Origin: Acinetobacter nectaris CIP 110549
Lineage (GTDB): Bacteria; Pseudomonadota; Gammaproteobacteria; Pseudomonadales; Moraxellaceae
Direction: 5' to 3'
Length of the DNA stretch: 64,000 nt
NCBI RefSeq assembly: GCF_000488215.1
Contig: NZ_KI530735.1
Location: forward strand, 58,534-122,533
Positions 45,670 through 55,632 of this stretch are shown here, piece after piece (position 1 is the first letter of the stretch; each line of letters starts with the position of its first letter). The position numbers were made by a program, and so were the translations under genes. The notes beneath the pieces are model-generated. The model was given only the letters and a program-made list of their open reading frames with translations. It did not search any database and was not told the DNA's origin.

Positions 45670-45993
45670 TTATTTTGCTAAATGTGCATAACGCACTAAG
45701 TTAGACAGTTTTTGGTTTTGTTGTTCAGATTTTTTGTAAAGCAAAATAACCTTACCAATTTTGTGAACAACCGCTGCATTCGTTTTTTGGCTGATCAGAT
45801 CAATGACTTGTGCACGAACTTCTCGATCTTCTCCAACGATTTTTACTTTAATGAGCTCATGGTCATTTAAAGCACGAAGCGTTTCTTCAATAACATTTTC
45901 AGTGAGTCCTTGCCCACCAATAATGACAACAGGAGACAGAGAGTGTCCAATCTGACGTAGAAGTTTACTTTCTTGGGTAGATAAAGATGCCAT
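45670..45993 (-). CDS. yhbY: YhbY family RNA-binding protein (CRM domain)
   Basis: The 107-residue protein is a single CRM domain: LRQIGHSLSPVVIIGGQGLTENV with the GGQG loop, and LIKVKIVGEDREVR. It is slightly longer than the usual 97 residues. YhbY binds the pre-50S particle. In many gammaproteobacteria yhbY stands opposite rlmE-ftsH, as here. Confidence 0.92.
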   Translation of the reverse strand: MASLSTQESKLLRQIGHSLSPVVIIGGQGLTENVIEETLRALNDHELIKVKIVGEDREVRAQVIDLISQKTNAAVVHKIGKVILLYKKSEQQNQKLSNLVRYAHLAK

Positions 45994-46312
45994 GGGAAAA
46001 CCTATATGAATGAAGCCTTACAGTATAACAAATCAAATCTGAGAAAGTGTAAGAAATGCAAAAACTTTCATATATTGTATGAAAATAAATGATTCAGATA
46101 AAAAAAATATGCTAGATTGATAAAGTCAGATGTATTGATATAAGTCTCGTTGATTTATATATGTGATAATTTTTATGAGTATTAGAACGTACTTTTATAA
46201 AAACGATTAACATGATTAAAAAAAACTTATTTATATATATGTAGTTCCATACTGCAAGAACCCTTTTTTTTGCGTACAATATAATGATTATTTTTTATGA
46301 ATTTTGATGATT
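45994..46312. other. Divergent promoter region between yhbY and rlmE
   Basis: About 320 AT-rich bases. A TATAAT at 46280-46285 and an overlapping TACAAT (46275-46280) are possible -10 elements for rlmE; no strong -35 is seen. TTCATA / TATGAA around 46067-46083 form a short inverted repeat. No gene is supported. Confidence 0.4.
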
Positions 46313-46957
46313 ATGGCGACGCGCATTACCAATCAAAAGCTATCTAAGAGCAGTCGTGCGTGGATGAGAGAGCATTTGGATGATCCTTTTGTAAAAAAGG
46401 CGCAGAAAGAAGGCTATCGTGCACGTGCAGCTTATAAGCTTTTGGAAATTCAAGAAAAATATAAACTTATTAAACCAGGAATGACTGTTGTTGACTTGGG
46501 AGCTGCACCAGGAAGTTGGTCGCAGATTGCAGGAAAACTTGTTGGCCCAAAAGGTTTGGTAATTGCATCTGATATTTTAGAAATGGATGCATTGCCTGAT
46601 GTTACTTTTTTACAAGGTGACTTTAGGGAAGAAGAAGTTTTTGAAAAACTGTTAAATATTTTAGATGGAAGACAAGTCGACATTGTAATTTCAGATATGG
46701 CCCCCAATACATCAGGTAATAGGGCTGTTGATCAACCTCGTCAGATTTATTTGTGTGAACTTGCTTTAGATTTTGCACAAAAAGTTCTTGGGCCTAATGG
46801 ACAATTTGTTGTTAAAGTTTTCCAAGGCACAGGATTTGATGAGTTTAGAAAACAGGTTGTCGATACATTTAATGTTTTAAAAACTGTAAAACCTGCCGCA
46901 TCGCGTGCACGTTCAAAAGAAGTTTTTCTTATTGGACAGCAGCGTAAAGCACGTTAG
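46313..46957 (+). CDS. rlmE: 23S rRNA (uridine-2'-O-)-methyltransferase
   Basis: The 214-residue SAM enzyme methylates U2552 of 23S rRNA. It shows [29 protein letters not shown], the SAM motif [29 protein letters not shown] and the late VVKVFQGTG, giving the K-D-K-E tetrad. The frame is open from a TTG at 46304 and an ATG at 46307; I use 46313 because the protein then begins MATRITNQ. None has a good Shine-Dalgarno. ftsH follows, as in E. coli. Confidence 0.93.
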   Translation: MATRITNQKLSKSSRAWMREHLDDPFVKKAQKEGYRARAAYKLLEIQEKYKLIKPGMTVVDLGAAPGSWSQIAGKLVGPKGLVIASDILEMDALPDVTFLQGDFREEEVFEKLLNILDGRQVDIVISDMAPNTSGNRAVDQPRQIYLCELALDFAQKVLGPNGQFVVKVFQGTGFDEFRKQVVDTFNVLKTVKPAASRARSKEVFLIGQQRKAR

Positions 46958-47087
46958 ACTTGCCAAGTTCGTAAAAATTGTGCATGTTTACAGTATTAGG
47001 TATTGAGTGTTGTCACTCACTTTCGTGAAAAGAGCTTACTTTGAATGAAGTAGGTTCAAATTAGATTGATGATATGGGAATAAAGCT

Positions 47088-48980
47088 TTGAGCGATCTCT
47101 TCAAAAACGCAGTGTTATGGCTAGTGATACTCGGAGTGCTGATTTTAATATTCAGCAACATCAGTGATCACAATAAACCATCGCAAATGAACTATTCAGA
47201 GTTTGTTGCTGCGGTAAATGCAGGCCAAATTAAGCAAGTCACCATTGATGGCGAAAAAATTACTGGCGAGAAAAAGAATGGTTCAGGTTTTGAAAGTATT
47301 CGCCCTGCGGTACAAGATCCTGAACTTATGCCGAGTCTAATTAAAAACAGTGTTGTCGTTGAAGGTACAGCTCCTCAACGTCAAGGCGTTTTGATGCAAT
47401 TACTCATCGCAAGTTTCCCAGTGCTTTTAATCATCTTATTGTTCATGTTCTTTATGCGTAACATGGGCGGTGGTGCTGGTGGTAAAAGTGGCCCAATGAG
47501 CTTTGGTAAATCAAAAGCAAAAATGCTTGCAGAAGATCAAATCAAAGTAAACTTTAAAGACGTTGCAGGCTGTGATGAAGCAAAACAAGAAGTTGTTGAA
47601 ATTGTTGATTTCTTGAAAGATCCAGCAAAATTCAAACGTCTTGGTGCATCAATCCCTAAAGGGGTATTGATGGTTGGACCACCGGGAACAGGTAAAACAT
47701 TACTTGCAAAAGCGATTGCAGGTGAAGCTAAAGTGCCATTTTTCAGTATTTCAGGTTCTGATTTTGTTGAAATGTTTGTTGGTGTGGGTGCTTCTCGTGT
47801 AAGAGATATGTTTGAACAGGCAAAACGGCATGCACCTTGTATCATTTTTATTGATGAAATTGATGCTGTTGGTCGTCATCGTGGTTCTGGTACAGGTGGT
47901 GGGCACGATGAGCGTGAACAAACCTTAAACCAGATGCTTGTTGAAATGGATGGTTTTGAAGGCAATGAGGGTATTATCGTTATTGCTGCAACCAACCGTG
48001 CAGATGTTTTAGACAAAGCACTACTTCGTCCTGGCCGTTTTGACCGTCAAGTGATGGTTGGTTTACCAGATATTAATGGTCGTGAACAAATTCTAAATGT
48101 GCATTTGAAAAAATTGCCATCTGTAACAAGTGTAGATGTAAAAGTCTTAGCACGTGGTACGCCTGGTTTCTCAGGTGCACAGCTTGCAAACCTTGTGAAT
48201 GAAGCAGCTTTATTTGCAGCACGCCGTAATAAAAATACGGTAGATATGCATGACTTTGAAGATGCTAAAGACAAGATTTATATGGGACCTGAGCGTAAAT
48301 CTATGATTATTCGTGATGAAGAACGTAGAGCAACGGCTTACCATGAAGCAGGACATGCCATTGTTGCAGAAGTTTTACCAGGTACAGACCCAGTGCATAA
48401 AGTAACAATTATGCCGCGTGGTTGGGCGCTTGGTGTTACTTGGCAGTTACCTGAACAGGATCAAATTAGCCACTATAAACATAAGATGTTAAATGAGTTA
48501 TCTATTTTGTTTGGTGGTCGTATTGCTGAAGAAATATTTATCAATCAGCAATCTACAGGTGCATCGAACGATTTTGAACGGGCAACAAAAATGGCACGTT
48601 CAATGGTAACTAAGTACGGCATGTCGGATAAAATGGGCGTGATGGTCTATGAAGATGATAATCAACAATCTTTCTTAGGAAGCATTGGTAGCCGTACGAT
48701 TTCTGAAGCAACTCAACAGCAAGTTGATGCAGAAGTCCGTCGTATTTTAGATGAGCAATATAAAGTGGCATGGGATATTCTTGAGCAAAATAAAGATAAA
48801 GCTCATGTCATGGTGAAAGCACTGATGGATTGGGAAACGATCGATCGTGATCAGGTGTTAGATATTATGGAAGGTAAAGAACCTAGACCGCCAAAGGTTT
48901 ATGTTGCTGAAAATCCAGTATCAGATGAACTACCTAAAGATGGTCCATCGTCTCCACCCCCATTACCTGCGATGAATTAA
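47088..48980 (+). CDS. ftsH: ATP-dependent zinc metalloprotease FtsH
   Basis: The 630-residue membrane protease has two TM helices (residues 6-24 and 98-120), the AAA module with Walker A GPPGTGKT near residue 200 and the SRH region ([21 protein letters not shown], given in part), and the zinc-binding HEAGH near 425. It degrades LpxC, sigma-32 and unassembled membrane proteins. The start is TTG at 47088; the ATG at 47074 is in another frame that stops at once, and GGGAA lies upstream. Confidence 0.97.
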   Translation: MSDLFKNAVLWLVILGVLILIFSNISDHNKPSQMNYSEFVAAVNAGQIKQVTIDGEKITGEKKNGSGFESIRPAVQDPELMPSLIKNSVVVEGTAPQRQGVLMQLLIASFPVLLIILLFMFFMRNMGGGAGGKSGPMSFGKSKAKMLAEDQIKVNFKDVAGCDEAKQEVVEIVDFLKDPAKFKRLGASIPKGVLMVGPPGTGKTLLAKAIAGEAKVPFFSISGSDFVEMFVGVGASRVRDMFEQAKRHAPCIIFIDEIDAVGRHRGSGTGGGHDEREQTLNQMLVEMDGFEGNEGIIVIAATNRADVLDKALLRPGRFDRQVMVGLPDINGREQILNVHLKKLPSVTSVDVKVLARGTPGFSGAQLANLVNEAALFAARRNKNTVDMHDFEDAKDKIYMGPERKSMIIRDEERRATAYHEAGHAIVAEVLPGTDPVHKVTIMPRGWALGVTWQLPEQDQISHYKHKMLNELSILFGGRIAEEIFINQQSTGASNDFERATKMARSMVTKYGMSDKMGVMVYEDDNQQSFLGSIGSRTISEATQQQVDAEVRRILDEQYKVAWDILEQNKDKAHVMVKALMDWETIDRDQVLDIMEGKEPRPPKVYVAENPVSDELPKDGPSSPPPLPAMN

Positions 48981-48981
48981 A

Positions 48982-49012
48982 AATAAGAGTCACTTCGGTG
49001 GCTCTTTTTTAT
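48982..49012 (+). terminator. Terminator of ftsH
   Basis: AGAGTCAC-TTCG-GTGGCTCT with a stable TTCG loop is followed by TTTTTT. It lies only about 20 bases before folP, so some read-through may still supply that gene. Confidence 0.88.
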
Positions 49013-49029
49013 TAGATATTGAGAAAATT

Positions 49030-49899
49030 ATGCAATTAAAATCTTTACCAAAAAAACAAATCATTTGTAATGGGCGTGTCATCGACTTATCTATTCCTCA
49101 GGTTATGGGGATACTCAATGTAACGCCTGATTCATTTAGTGATGGTGGCGAGTATACACAAATAGATTTAGCTGTTCGTAAAGCTCAAGAAATGATATCT
49201 CAAGGTGCAACAATTATTGATATTGGTGGTGAGTCGACAAGACCGGGAGCATCTTATGTTGGTGTGCAAGGGGAGTTGGCGCGAGTTATTCCTATTGTTA
49301 AAGCGCTTGCTAAGTACGATGTTATTTTATCTATTGATACCAGTGAACCTGAAGTCATTAAACAGGCTGTAGAAGCTGGTGCACATATTTGGAATGATGT
49401 ACGAGCATTAAGTCGTCCATTTGCCCTAGAAACAGCAGCGGCGCTTAATATTCCTATTATACTCATGCATATGCGAGGTGAACCTACAACAATGAATCAA
49501 CTTGCACAGTATGGCGATGTTGTAAATGATGTGATGGATGAGCTTAAATTAAGAATTAAAGATGCAAAAGATACGGGTGTGCGTGACGAAAATATTATTA
49601 TTGATCCTGGATTTGGTTTTGCAAAAGATGTAAATCACAATATTACTTTGCTAGACAATCTCTATCGATTACATGAGTTAGGTTATCCAATTTTAGCGGG
49701 TCTATCACGGAAAAGATTTGTGGGAACAGTAACAGAGTGCCAAAATGCATCTGAGCGTGTTATAGGGAGTGTTTCAGGGCATTTGTTTTCAATACAGCAA
49801 GGAGCGAGTATTGTGCGTGTGCATGATGTCAAGGAAACATCACAAGCAATAAAGATGTGGAATAAGCTCCAAGATGCCGCTACATGTCGTAACCCTTGA
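49030..49899 (+). CDS. folP: Dihydropteroate synthase
   Basis: The 289-residue enzyme joins dihydropterin pyrophosphate and p-aminobenzoate in folate synthesis. MGILNVTPDSFSDGGEY is near residue 26, GGESTRPGA near 66, DTSEPEVIKQAVEAGAHIWND around 99 and GLSRKRFVG near 225. It is the sulfonamide target. The last 12 or so residues (DAATCRNP) lie on top of the end of the 6S RNA gene on the other strand. Confidence 0.95.
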   Translation: MQLKSLPKKQIICNGRVIDLSIPQVMGILNVTPDSFSDGGEYTQIDLAVRKAQEMISQGATIIDIGGESTRPGASYVGVQGELARVIPIVKALAKYDVILSIDTSEPEVIKQAVEAGAHIWNDVRALSRPFALETAAALNIPIILMHMRGEPTTMNQLAQYGDVVNDVMDELKLRIKDAKDTGVRDENIIIDPGFGFAKDVNHNITLLDNLYRLHELGYPILAGLSRKRFVGTVTECQNASERVIGSVSGHLFSIQQGASIVRVHDVKETSQAIKMWNKLQDAATCRNP

Positions 49900-50045
49900 A
49901 CCATAAAGTTCAAGGCGGACGCGACGCATACTTGCTGGGTTTCCCATTCAAGATGGGCATACACTCTAAATATGCAGAACACAATCCTAAAGTGTTAGTA
50001 TTGGCTCAGGGGAATCTGACCTGCTGGCGAACACCTCAGAGTAGT
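49863..50045 (-). ncRNA. ssrS: 6S RNA
   Basis: On the minus strand the 5' part reads CTCTGAGGTGTTCGCCAGCA, then CCCCTGAGCC, and the 3' part includes CCTTGAAC...GTTCAAGGGTTAC and GCGGCATCTTGGAG, all close to E. coli 6S RNA. The ends CTCTGAGGTG and CATCTTGGAG pair fully. About 183 bases, the expected length. A perfect TATAAT (complement of 50050-50055) sits at the right distance upstream. 6S RNA binds sigma-70 RNA polymerase in stationary phase. It follows zapA, as in other gammaproteobacteria. Confidence 0.92.
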
Positions 50046-50049
50046 TTTT

Positions 50050-50055
50050 ATTATA
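50050..50055 (-). promoter_or_regulatory. -10 element of the 6S RNA promoter
   Basis: TATAAT on the minus strand; transcription starting seven bases later would give the 5' end inferred from the terminal stem. No clear -35 was found. Confidence 0.6.
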
Positions 50056-50151
50056 ACTAAAAACCTTTGATATGCATACCGTTTAAGGTAGTGTTGTGTT
50101 AAGTTCCTTTTCAGTTGGTGACGATTTATGCACTTCTTGAAAAGGAATTCT

Positions 50152-50445
50152 TTATACAGTTTCTTTCTCAATACTCTCAAGCACTGTCTTTAATAAATGT
50201 TCACATTGTTCATACTGCTGTAAAGATTTATTTAAAGAAAGAACTTCTTGCATCAGCTCTAAAGCAACCATAACGACTAATTTATTATGTTCAATTCGAG
50301 GTGCTTTTGCACGAAATTCTTGAAAGCGTTGATTTAAAATATCAGCAGCTTTTTCTAGCTCACTTCGTTCTTCATCTGTAGTTGAAAGGCGAAAAATTTG
50401 CTCAATGATGCGAAGCTCAATAACGATCGGTGTATTACTGCTCAT
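50152..50445 (-). CDS. zapA: Cell division protein ZapA
   Basis: The 97-residue protein has the ZapA pattern: an N-terminal beta part (IVIELRIIEQIFRLSTTDEERSELEKAAD, given in part) and a C-terminal coiled coil (MVALELMQEVLSLNKSL). It promotes bundling of FtsZ at the division ring. It overlaps the upstream coiled-coil gene by four bases (ATGA), and 6S RNA follows downstream. Confidence 0.9.
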   Translation of the reverse strand: MSSNTPIVIELRIIEQIFRLSTTDEERSELEKAADILNQRFQEFRAKAPRIEHNKLVVMVALELMQEVLSLNKSLQQYEQCEHLLKTVLESIEKETV

Positions 50446-50996
50446 GATGCTTCCTCATTATATTCAGATGGATGAGCAAGTTTTTGAATTTCTTGTGTGT
50501 TTTGGTCTTCATCTGTACCAAGAATAGCTAGACGTTCAATAATAGCTTCTACTTTTAGCTTTGCATGCTCATTTTTTTCAACGAGTTGCACACGCTCTTC
50601 TTTTAATGCTGCAATTTCTTGCTTTGCACTGATTTGTTCATGTTGCAATTTTTCTTTAAGCACACGCAACTCATTACGCTCTGCAAGAATTTCTTGAAAT
50701 CGACTCTTTAAATCTGTACAGCCTTTCTCTAAACGACTATAACGTTCAGCCAATGTTTTCGCATCTTGATTGAGTGCGTTATATTGATCCTGTAAAGTAT
50801 TTAAATTATTGGTTAGCGTATCAATTTTATCTTGTTTACTACGCAGTGTTGTTGTTTGTTGGGTTGTTTGATCATCATGGTGTTTCTCCATTTCTTTTTT
50901 TTGCTGATGCAAAGAGGTGTTTTCACCCTCAAGATTTTTCAAACGCTCTTGAAAATTAGCAATATGCGTTTGAAGTCGCTTTAATTCTTCTAACAT
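50442..50996 (-). CDS. Coiled-coil protein in operon with zapA
   Basis: The 184-residue protein is one long coiled coil from residue 1 to about 150 (ELKRLQTHIANFQERLKNLE, RFQEILAERNELRVLKEKLQ), rich in Glu, Gln, Lys and Leu, with an acidic tail. Pseudomonads have a short coiled-coil gene in the same place before zapA; this one is considerably longer. A division-related role is inferred from context and looks like that of ZapB, without proof. ATG 50996 is used; a longer frame from 51023 adds nine residues. Confidence 0.6.
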   Translation of the reverse strand: MLEELKRLQTHIANFQERLKNLEGENTSLHQQKKEMEKHHDDQTTQQTTTLRSKQDKIDTLTNNLNTLQDQYNALNQDAKTLAERYSRLEKGCTDLKSRFQEILAERNELRVLKEKLQHEQISAKQEIAALKEERVQLVEKNEHAKLKVEAIIERLAILGTDEDQNTQEIQKLAHPSEYNEEAS

Positions 50997-51060
50997 AACG
51001 TGGTCGCACAGTATTGCAAACAAAGGTAAGATATACGCAGTATAGACATTGGAAAAACGA

Positions 51061-51693
51061 ATGCAAGATGATATTACAGGTTGGTCTGAATGGGATCGCC
51101 ACTTTTCAAATATTGAAGAAATTTCAAGTCCAAGTGAGTTACATGGGCTACTTACAGGTATCGTTTGTGTGACACAGCCACCAACACGAGAAGAATGGAC
51201 ACTTATTTTATCGACTTTAAATGTGCCTGAACTGAATGATGAGAGTTTAGCTGTTTTAACTGATGAAACTGAAGATGTGGCACATGCACTTTCAGAAGAT
51301 GATTTAGATTATTTACCAATGTTGCCAGATGATCAGCATGTATTAAGAGACCGCGTACAGGCATTGGCAGACTGGTGTGCAGGGGTTGTACTTGGTTTTG
51401 GCTTGGCTTCTGGACATATTCGTGCAGATGAAAGAGAACTCATCGGTCATTTACAAGATGTTGCGGCCGTTGAGTTTGAAGATGAAGATGATGACGAAGA
51501 AGGTGAGGAAGGCTATCAAGAGCTATTTGAATTTGTGCGCTTGATTCCTGTCAGTCTATCTATGGGACGTAAAAGGATAGCTGTTGATGAAAGCTCTTTA
51601 CTGAAGCATGTGCATGAGCGTATTCAACCTGTAAGTGATACACCAGAATCGAATAATGTGGTTGAAATGTTTACACCACACCGTCCAAGTTAA
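51061..51693 (+). CDS. UPF0149 (YgfB/YecA-like) family protein
   Basis: The 210-residue acidic protein has ELHGLLTGIVC near the start and WCAGVVLGFGLASGH in the middle, both typical of UPF0149, plus an acidic run EFEDEDDDEEGEEGYQEL. The molecular role is not known from sequence. It is the first gene of the plus-strand group with pepP, ubiH and a ubiI-type gene, the same order as in Pseudomonas. ATG 51061 has GGA upstream; a TTG at 51049 would add four residues. Confidence 0.85.
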   Translation: MQDDITGWSEWDRHFSNIEEISSPSELHGLLTGIVCVTQPPTREEWTLILSTLNVPELNDESLAVLTDETEDVAHALSEDDLDYLPMLPDDQHVLRDRVQALADWCAGVVLGFGLASGHIRADERELIGHLQDVAAVEFEDEDDDEEGEEGYQELFEFVRLIPVSLSMGRKRIAVDESSLLKHVHERIQPVSDTPESNNVVEMFTPHRPS

Positions 51694-51736
51694 AAAAATA
51701 CCTGTTAGATAATATAAAACTTAAAAAGGAGTAGGT

Positions 51737-53044
51737 ATGCTGAAACTTACCCAAGCTGATTTTGCAGTAAGACGTTTAGAGCTAGCGCGTAAAATGGGCG
51801 CACATAGCATTGCTATTATTGCAACAAATGCGGTGAGCTATCGTAATAGCGATGTAGATTATAAATATCGTGCAGACAGTAGTTTTTATTATTTAACAGG
51901 TTTCCCTGAACCTGAGGCAATTGCCGTTATTCAAACTTTTGATGATGCCGATGAGTATGAATATACTCTTTTTTGTCGTGAACGTGATCCTGAGTTAGAA
52001 ATATGGAATGGTTATCGTGAAGGCTTGGAAGGTGCAAAATCTGCCTATCATGCAGATGCTTCATATGCTATAGATGACTTTAATGAAGAGGTGGTCGAGT
52101 TACTTTCACATGCGCATAAAGTTTATTTTCGAGTAGGTCACGATGCCGACTTTGATATACGTATTACGAGTATTATCCAACAGCATCATTTAAAACTGAG
52201 TTTATTGCAGCTAGACCCAATTGTAGATGTTATGCGTTTAATTAAATCTGATAAAGAAATTGGATTAATGAAAAAGGCTGCTGAAATTAGTGCGCTTGCA
52301 CATACGAAAGCAATGGAAAGTGTACGTAATGGCATGATGGAGTATGAGCTAGAAGCAGAACTAAACTATGTATTTGGAAAGCATGGCTGTGTACCTGCAT
52401 ATGGTAGTATTGTTGGGAGTGGTGAAAATGGATGTATTTTACACTATGTCGAAAATAATAAAAAAATAGAAGATGGACAGCTTGTTTTAATAGATGCAGG
52501 TTGTGAGTATGAGTATTATGCATCTGATATTACGCGTACATTTCCTGTAAATGGTGTGTTTTCAAAAGAACAGCGAATAATCTATCAATTGGTTCTAGAT
52601 GCACAACTGGCAGCGATCGATGCGGTACGTATTGGTAATCCATACCGAAAACCACATGACATTGTTGTAAGAATACTTACTCAAGGTTTATTGGAACTTG
52701 GTTTGTTGCAAGGAAATTTAGAAGATTTAATTGGCGATGAAGCTTATCGACAATTTTATATGCATGGTACAGGACATTGGCTTGGTTTAGATGTGCATGA
52801 TGTGGGAGGCTATAAAACAAAAGAAGGTCCTCGACATTATGAAGCAGGCATGGTTGTGACGATTGAGCCTGGTATTTATATTTCTCCACAAGATACAACG
52901 GTTCCTGAAAAATGGCGTGGTATTGGTATTCGAATTGAAGATGACATTGTGGTGACATCCGAAGGGCCACAAGTTTTAACGGCAAGTGTTGTTAAAGAAA
53001 TTGATCATATTGAAGCATTGATGAAATCTACTGCCAATAAATAG
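51737..53044 (+). CDS. pepP: Xaa-Pro aminopeptidase (aminopeptidase P)
   Basis: The 435-residue metallopeptidase removes an N-terminal residue preceding proline. The N-terminal domain (residues 5-165) has YRADSSFYYLTGFPEPEA. The pita-bread catalytic domain shows the metal ligands in IDAGCEYEYYASDITRTFP, HGTGHWLGLDVHDVG, TIEPGIYI and GIRIEDDIVV. AAGGAG precedes the ATG. ubiH follows after nine bases. Confidence 0.95.
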   Translation: MLKLTQADFAVRRLELARKMGAHSIAIIATNAVSYRNSDVDYKYRADSSFYYLTGFPEPEAIAVIQTFDDADEYEYTLFCRERDPELEIWNGYREGLEGAKSAYHADASYAIDDFNEEVVELLSHAHKVYFRVGHDADFDIRITSIIQQHHLKLSLLQLDPIVDVMRLIKSDKEIGLMKKAAEISALAHTKAMESVRNGMMEYELEAELNYVFGKHGCVPAYGSIVGSGENGCILHYVENNKKIEDGQLVLIDAGCEYEYYASDITRTFPVNGVFSKEQRIIYQLVLDAQLAAIDAVRIGNPYRKPHDIVVRILTQGLLELGLLQGNLEDLIGDEAYRQFYMHGTGHWLGLDVHDVGGYKTKEGPRHYEAGMVVTIEPGIYISPQDTTVPEKWRGIGIRIEDDIVVTSEGPQVLTASVVKEIDHIEALMKSTANK

Positions 53045-53053
53045 GAAATAATC

Positions 53054-54259
53054 ATGCCACAGGTTGTAATTGTTGGTGGTGGGATGGTGGGTTTAAGCCT
53101 CTCATTGATGTTAGCGAAAGCAAATATTCGTGTGAAACTTCTAGAAGCGATTAAATATCCTGATATTTTAGATGCTGAGTTACAGGAATATCATTCAAGC
53201 TTTGATGCACGAAATAGTGCGTTATCACGACGTAGTGTTCAAATTTATAGCAAGTTAGGCTTGTGGGAAAGCTTACAACAACATGCCACACCTATCCGAC
53301 AAGTGCATATTACGGAAGAGGGAGGATTTGGCAAAGCACGTTTATTGGCTGAACAAGAGAATGTTGAAAACTTTGGGCAGGTAATTGAAAATGCGTGGTT
53401 AGGACGTGTACTTTTGACCCAAGTAAAAAAGAATAACCAAATTGAGCTTATTGATGGTATTCAAGTGACGGCGCTGACACAAGATAATGCGAAAGTGACT
53501 ATTGAGGCTCTCAGAGATAATGAAAAAATTAAAGTTGTTTCTGATCTTGTTATCGCAGCAGATGGTCGGGATTCTTTTTGCCGTCAAGCATTGGGTATCG
53601 ATGCAGACGTTCATGACTATGAGCAGGTCGCGATTGTTACAACAGTACAAACATCTAAACCTCATGAGCATGTCGGTTTTGAGCGGTTTAGTGCTTTAGG
53701 CCCTTTGGCACTACTTCCATTACCGGGAGAAAAGCGGCGTTCGGTTGTCTGGCCTGTAAAAAAAGGTACTGAACAGCAGTGGTTAGGTACTGAAAATGAT
53801 CAAAAGTTTTTAGATGCGTTACAGCATACCTATGGTGGGCGAGCAGGAAAGTTTGAAAAAACAGGCAAGCGTTTTTGTTATCCATTGTCGCAAGTGCTTT
53901 CACACAAACAGGCGAGTGGTCGGGTTGTACTTATGGGAAATGCAGCGCATACCATTCATCCTGTTGCAGGGCAGGGGTTTAATTTGTGTTTAAGAGATGC
54001 AGAAGTGTTAGTAAGATTTTTATCTAACCAGCTTAAAACATCAAGTGATATTGGTAGTCCCCACCTTTTAAAGCAATATGAACAAGCAAGATTAGTTGAC
54101 CAAAAGCGTGTCATTAAATTTTGTGATGGTGTTGTGAGAGGCTTTAGTAATCAGAATCCACTCTTAAAATTAGTGAGAAATACAGGTCTAGTAGCTTTTG
54201 ATATTGTGCCGGGTATTAAACCAATGGTTGCAAATTATGCAATGGGGTTGAAAGCATGA
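53054..54259 (+). CDS. ubiH: 2-octaprenyl-6-methoxyphenol hydroxylase
   Basis: The 401-residue flavin monooxygenase hydroxylates an intermediate of ubiquinone synthesis. FAD motifs: VVIVGGGMVGLSLSL at the start, FDARNSALSRRS near residue 52 and GNAAHTIHPVAGQGFNL near 295. HITEEGGFG marks the UbiH branch. AGGAA precedes the ATG. It overlaps the next paralogue by four bases (ATGA). Confidence 0.92.
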   Translation: MPQVVIVGGGMVGLSLSLMLAKANIRVKLLEAIKYPDILDAELQEYHSSFDARNSALSRRSVQIYSKLGLWESLQQHATPIRQVHITEEGGFGKARLLAEQENVENFGQVIENAWLGRVLLTQVKKNNQIELIDGIQVTALTQDNAKVTIEALRDNEKIKVVSDLVIAADGRDSFCRQALGIDADVHDYEQVAIVTTVQTSKPHEHVGFERFSALGPLALLPLPGEKRRSVVWPVKKGTEQQWLGTENDQKFLDALQHTYGGRAGKFEKTGKRFCYPLSQVLSHKQASGRVVLMGNAAHTIHPVAGQGFNLCLRDAEVLVRFLSNQLKTSSDIGSPHLLKQYEQARLVDQKRVIKFCDGVVRGFSNQNPLLKLVRNTGLVAFDIVPGIKPMVANYAMGLKA

Positions 54260-55494
54260 TGTCTCAGGAAAAGCATGATGTTGTGATTGTAGGGGGTGGC
54301 CTAGTTGGTGGACTAACTGCTTTATTACTTGCAAAAGAAAATATCGATGTTGTGGTATTAGATGCAGCCCCACTACTTGATTCAACACAAGTTCTAGAAA
54401 AAATGAATTCTAGAGTACTTGCTTTAAGCCAAGCAACAATTCATTTATTGCAGATAGCAGGAGTTTGGCCTCATATTGAGAGATATGAGCCTTATACAGC
54501 AATGCATGTCTGGAATAAAAATGGCTATGGAGATATTCATTTTGGTCATGATAGTATAGATAAACCTGCTGAAACTGATTGGCTCGGTGTGATGGTTGAA
54601 CCTAGCATTCTAAACTTGGCTATGCAAAAGACTATGTTGGAAAAAGTGAAGCACTACCGAACGAATGTTCGTGTGAAACACTTAGAACAACGTACAGATA
54701 GTTGGTCTATTACACTTGCCAATGATGGATGCTTAAATACAAAGTTAGTCATTGGTGCAGATGGTGCAAACTCTTTTGTACGTCAAGAAGCACTCATTGG
54801 ATTAAAGGTTCTAGACTATAAGCAATCTGCGATAGGTTGTGCAATTCAAACCAATCAACCTCATCACCATGTGGCTCGGCAAATTTTCTTACCAACAGGA
54901 CCACTTGCATATTTACCAATAAAAAGTCCTGTTTCTAAAGAGGATGGATATTGGCAATCGATTGTGTGGACTCTACCTACAAATATATGCAATGAGTATA
55001 TGGCGTTAGATGAAATAGCATTTGCAGATAGACTGACAAAAGAAAGTCTGTACATGTTGGGTGGTGTGAAAGTTGCAAAAAATAGATCTTGTTTTCCATT
55101 AAAAGCACGTGCTGCTGAAAAATATGTAATGACAGGATTGGCTTTAGTTGGCGATGCTGCACATGTAATACATCCGCTTGCAGGGCAAGGTGTAAATATA
55201 GGTTGTTTAGATGCTGCTATGTTATGTGATGTTTTATTAACAGATATACATCGAGGAGCATGGGCAAATATTCAGACATTACGAAAATATGAGCATTTGC
55301 GCCGTCATCAGAATGAAGCAATGATGCATAGTATGTCTATTTTAGGATGGTTGGAGTCTTCTCAGGTATATCCACTGATTTGGGCAAGAAGCTTTGGACA
55401 TAAAATTGCTATGAGTAATTCTAAATTGAAAGATTTTTTTATGTATAAAGCAAATGGTTTGGAATCTCTGAGAAATACGAGATATGCAAAATAA
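54256..55494 (+). CDS. Ubiquinone hydroxylase, UbiI/UbiF/VisC type
   Basis: The 412-residue paralogue of UbiH has VVIVGGGLVGGLTALLL, MNSRVLALS and GDAAHVIHPLAGQGVNIG. It belongs to the ubiquinone hydroxylase group, most likely the C5 hydroxylase (UbiI/VisC) by position after ubiH, but I cannot separate UbiI from UbiF by eye. Its start is coupled to the ubiH stop. Confidence 0.85.
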   Translation: MMSQEKHDVVIVGGGLVGGLTALLLAKENIDVVVLDAAPLLDSTQVLEKMNSRVLALSQATIHLLQIAGVWPHIERYEPYTAMHVWNKNGYGDIHFGHDSIDKPAETDWLGVMVEPSILNLAMQKTMLEKVKHYRTNVRVKHLEQRTDSWSITLANDGCLNTKLVIGADGANSFVRQEALIGLKVLDYKQSAIGCAIQTNQPHHHVARQIFLPTGPLAYLPIKSPVSKEDGYWQSIVWTLPTNICNEYMALDEIAFADRLTKESLYMLGGVKVAKNRSCFPLKARAAEKYVMTGLALVGDAAHVIHPLAGQGVNIGCLDAAMLCDVLLTDIHRGAWANIQTLRKYEHLRRHQNEAMMHSMSILGWLESSQVYPLIWARSFGHKIAMSNSKLKDFFMYKANGLESLRNTRYAK

Positions 55495-55632
55495 AAATGT
55501 GATTGTTTGTATTAAAAAACTGCAAAATATACGAATTGGAGTCTTGCTATTTTTGTGAAGATTGCTAAATTTCATATTGCTCACTGATGAGGTGAGGCAT
55601 ACCAATGAGACAGTGGAAGATGGGGAGTTATC

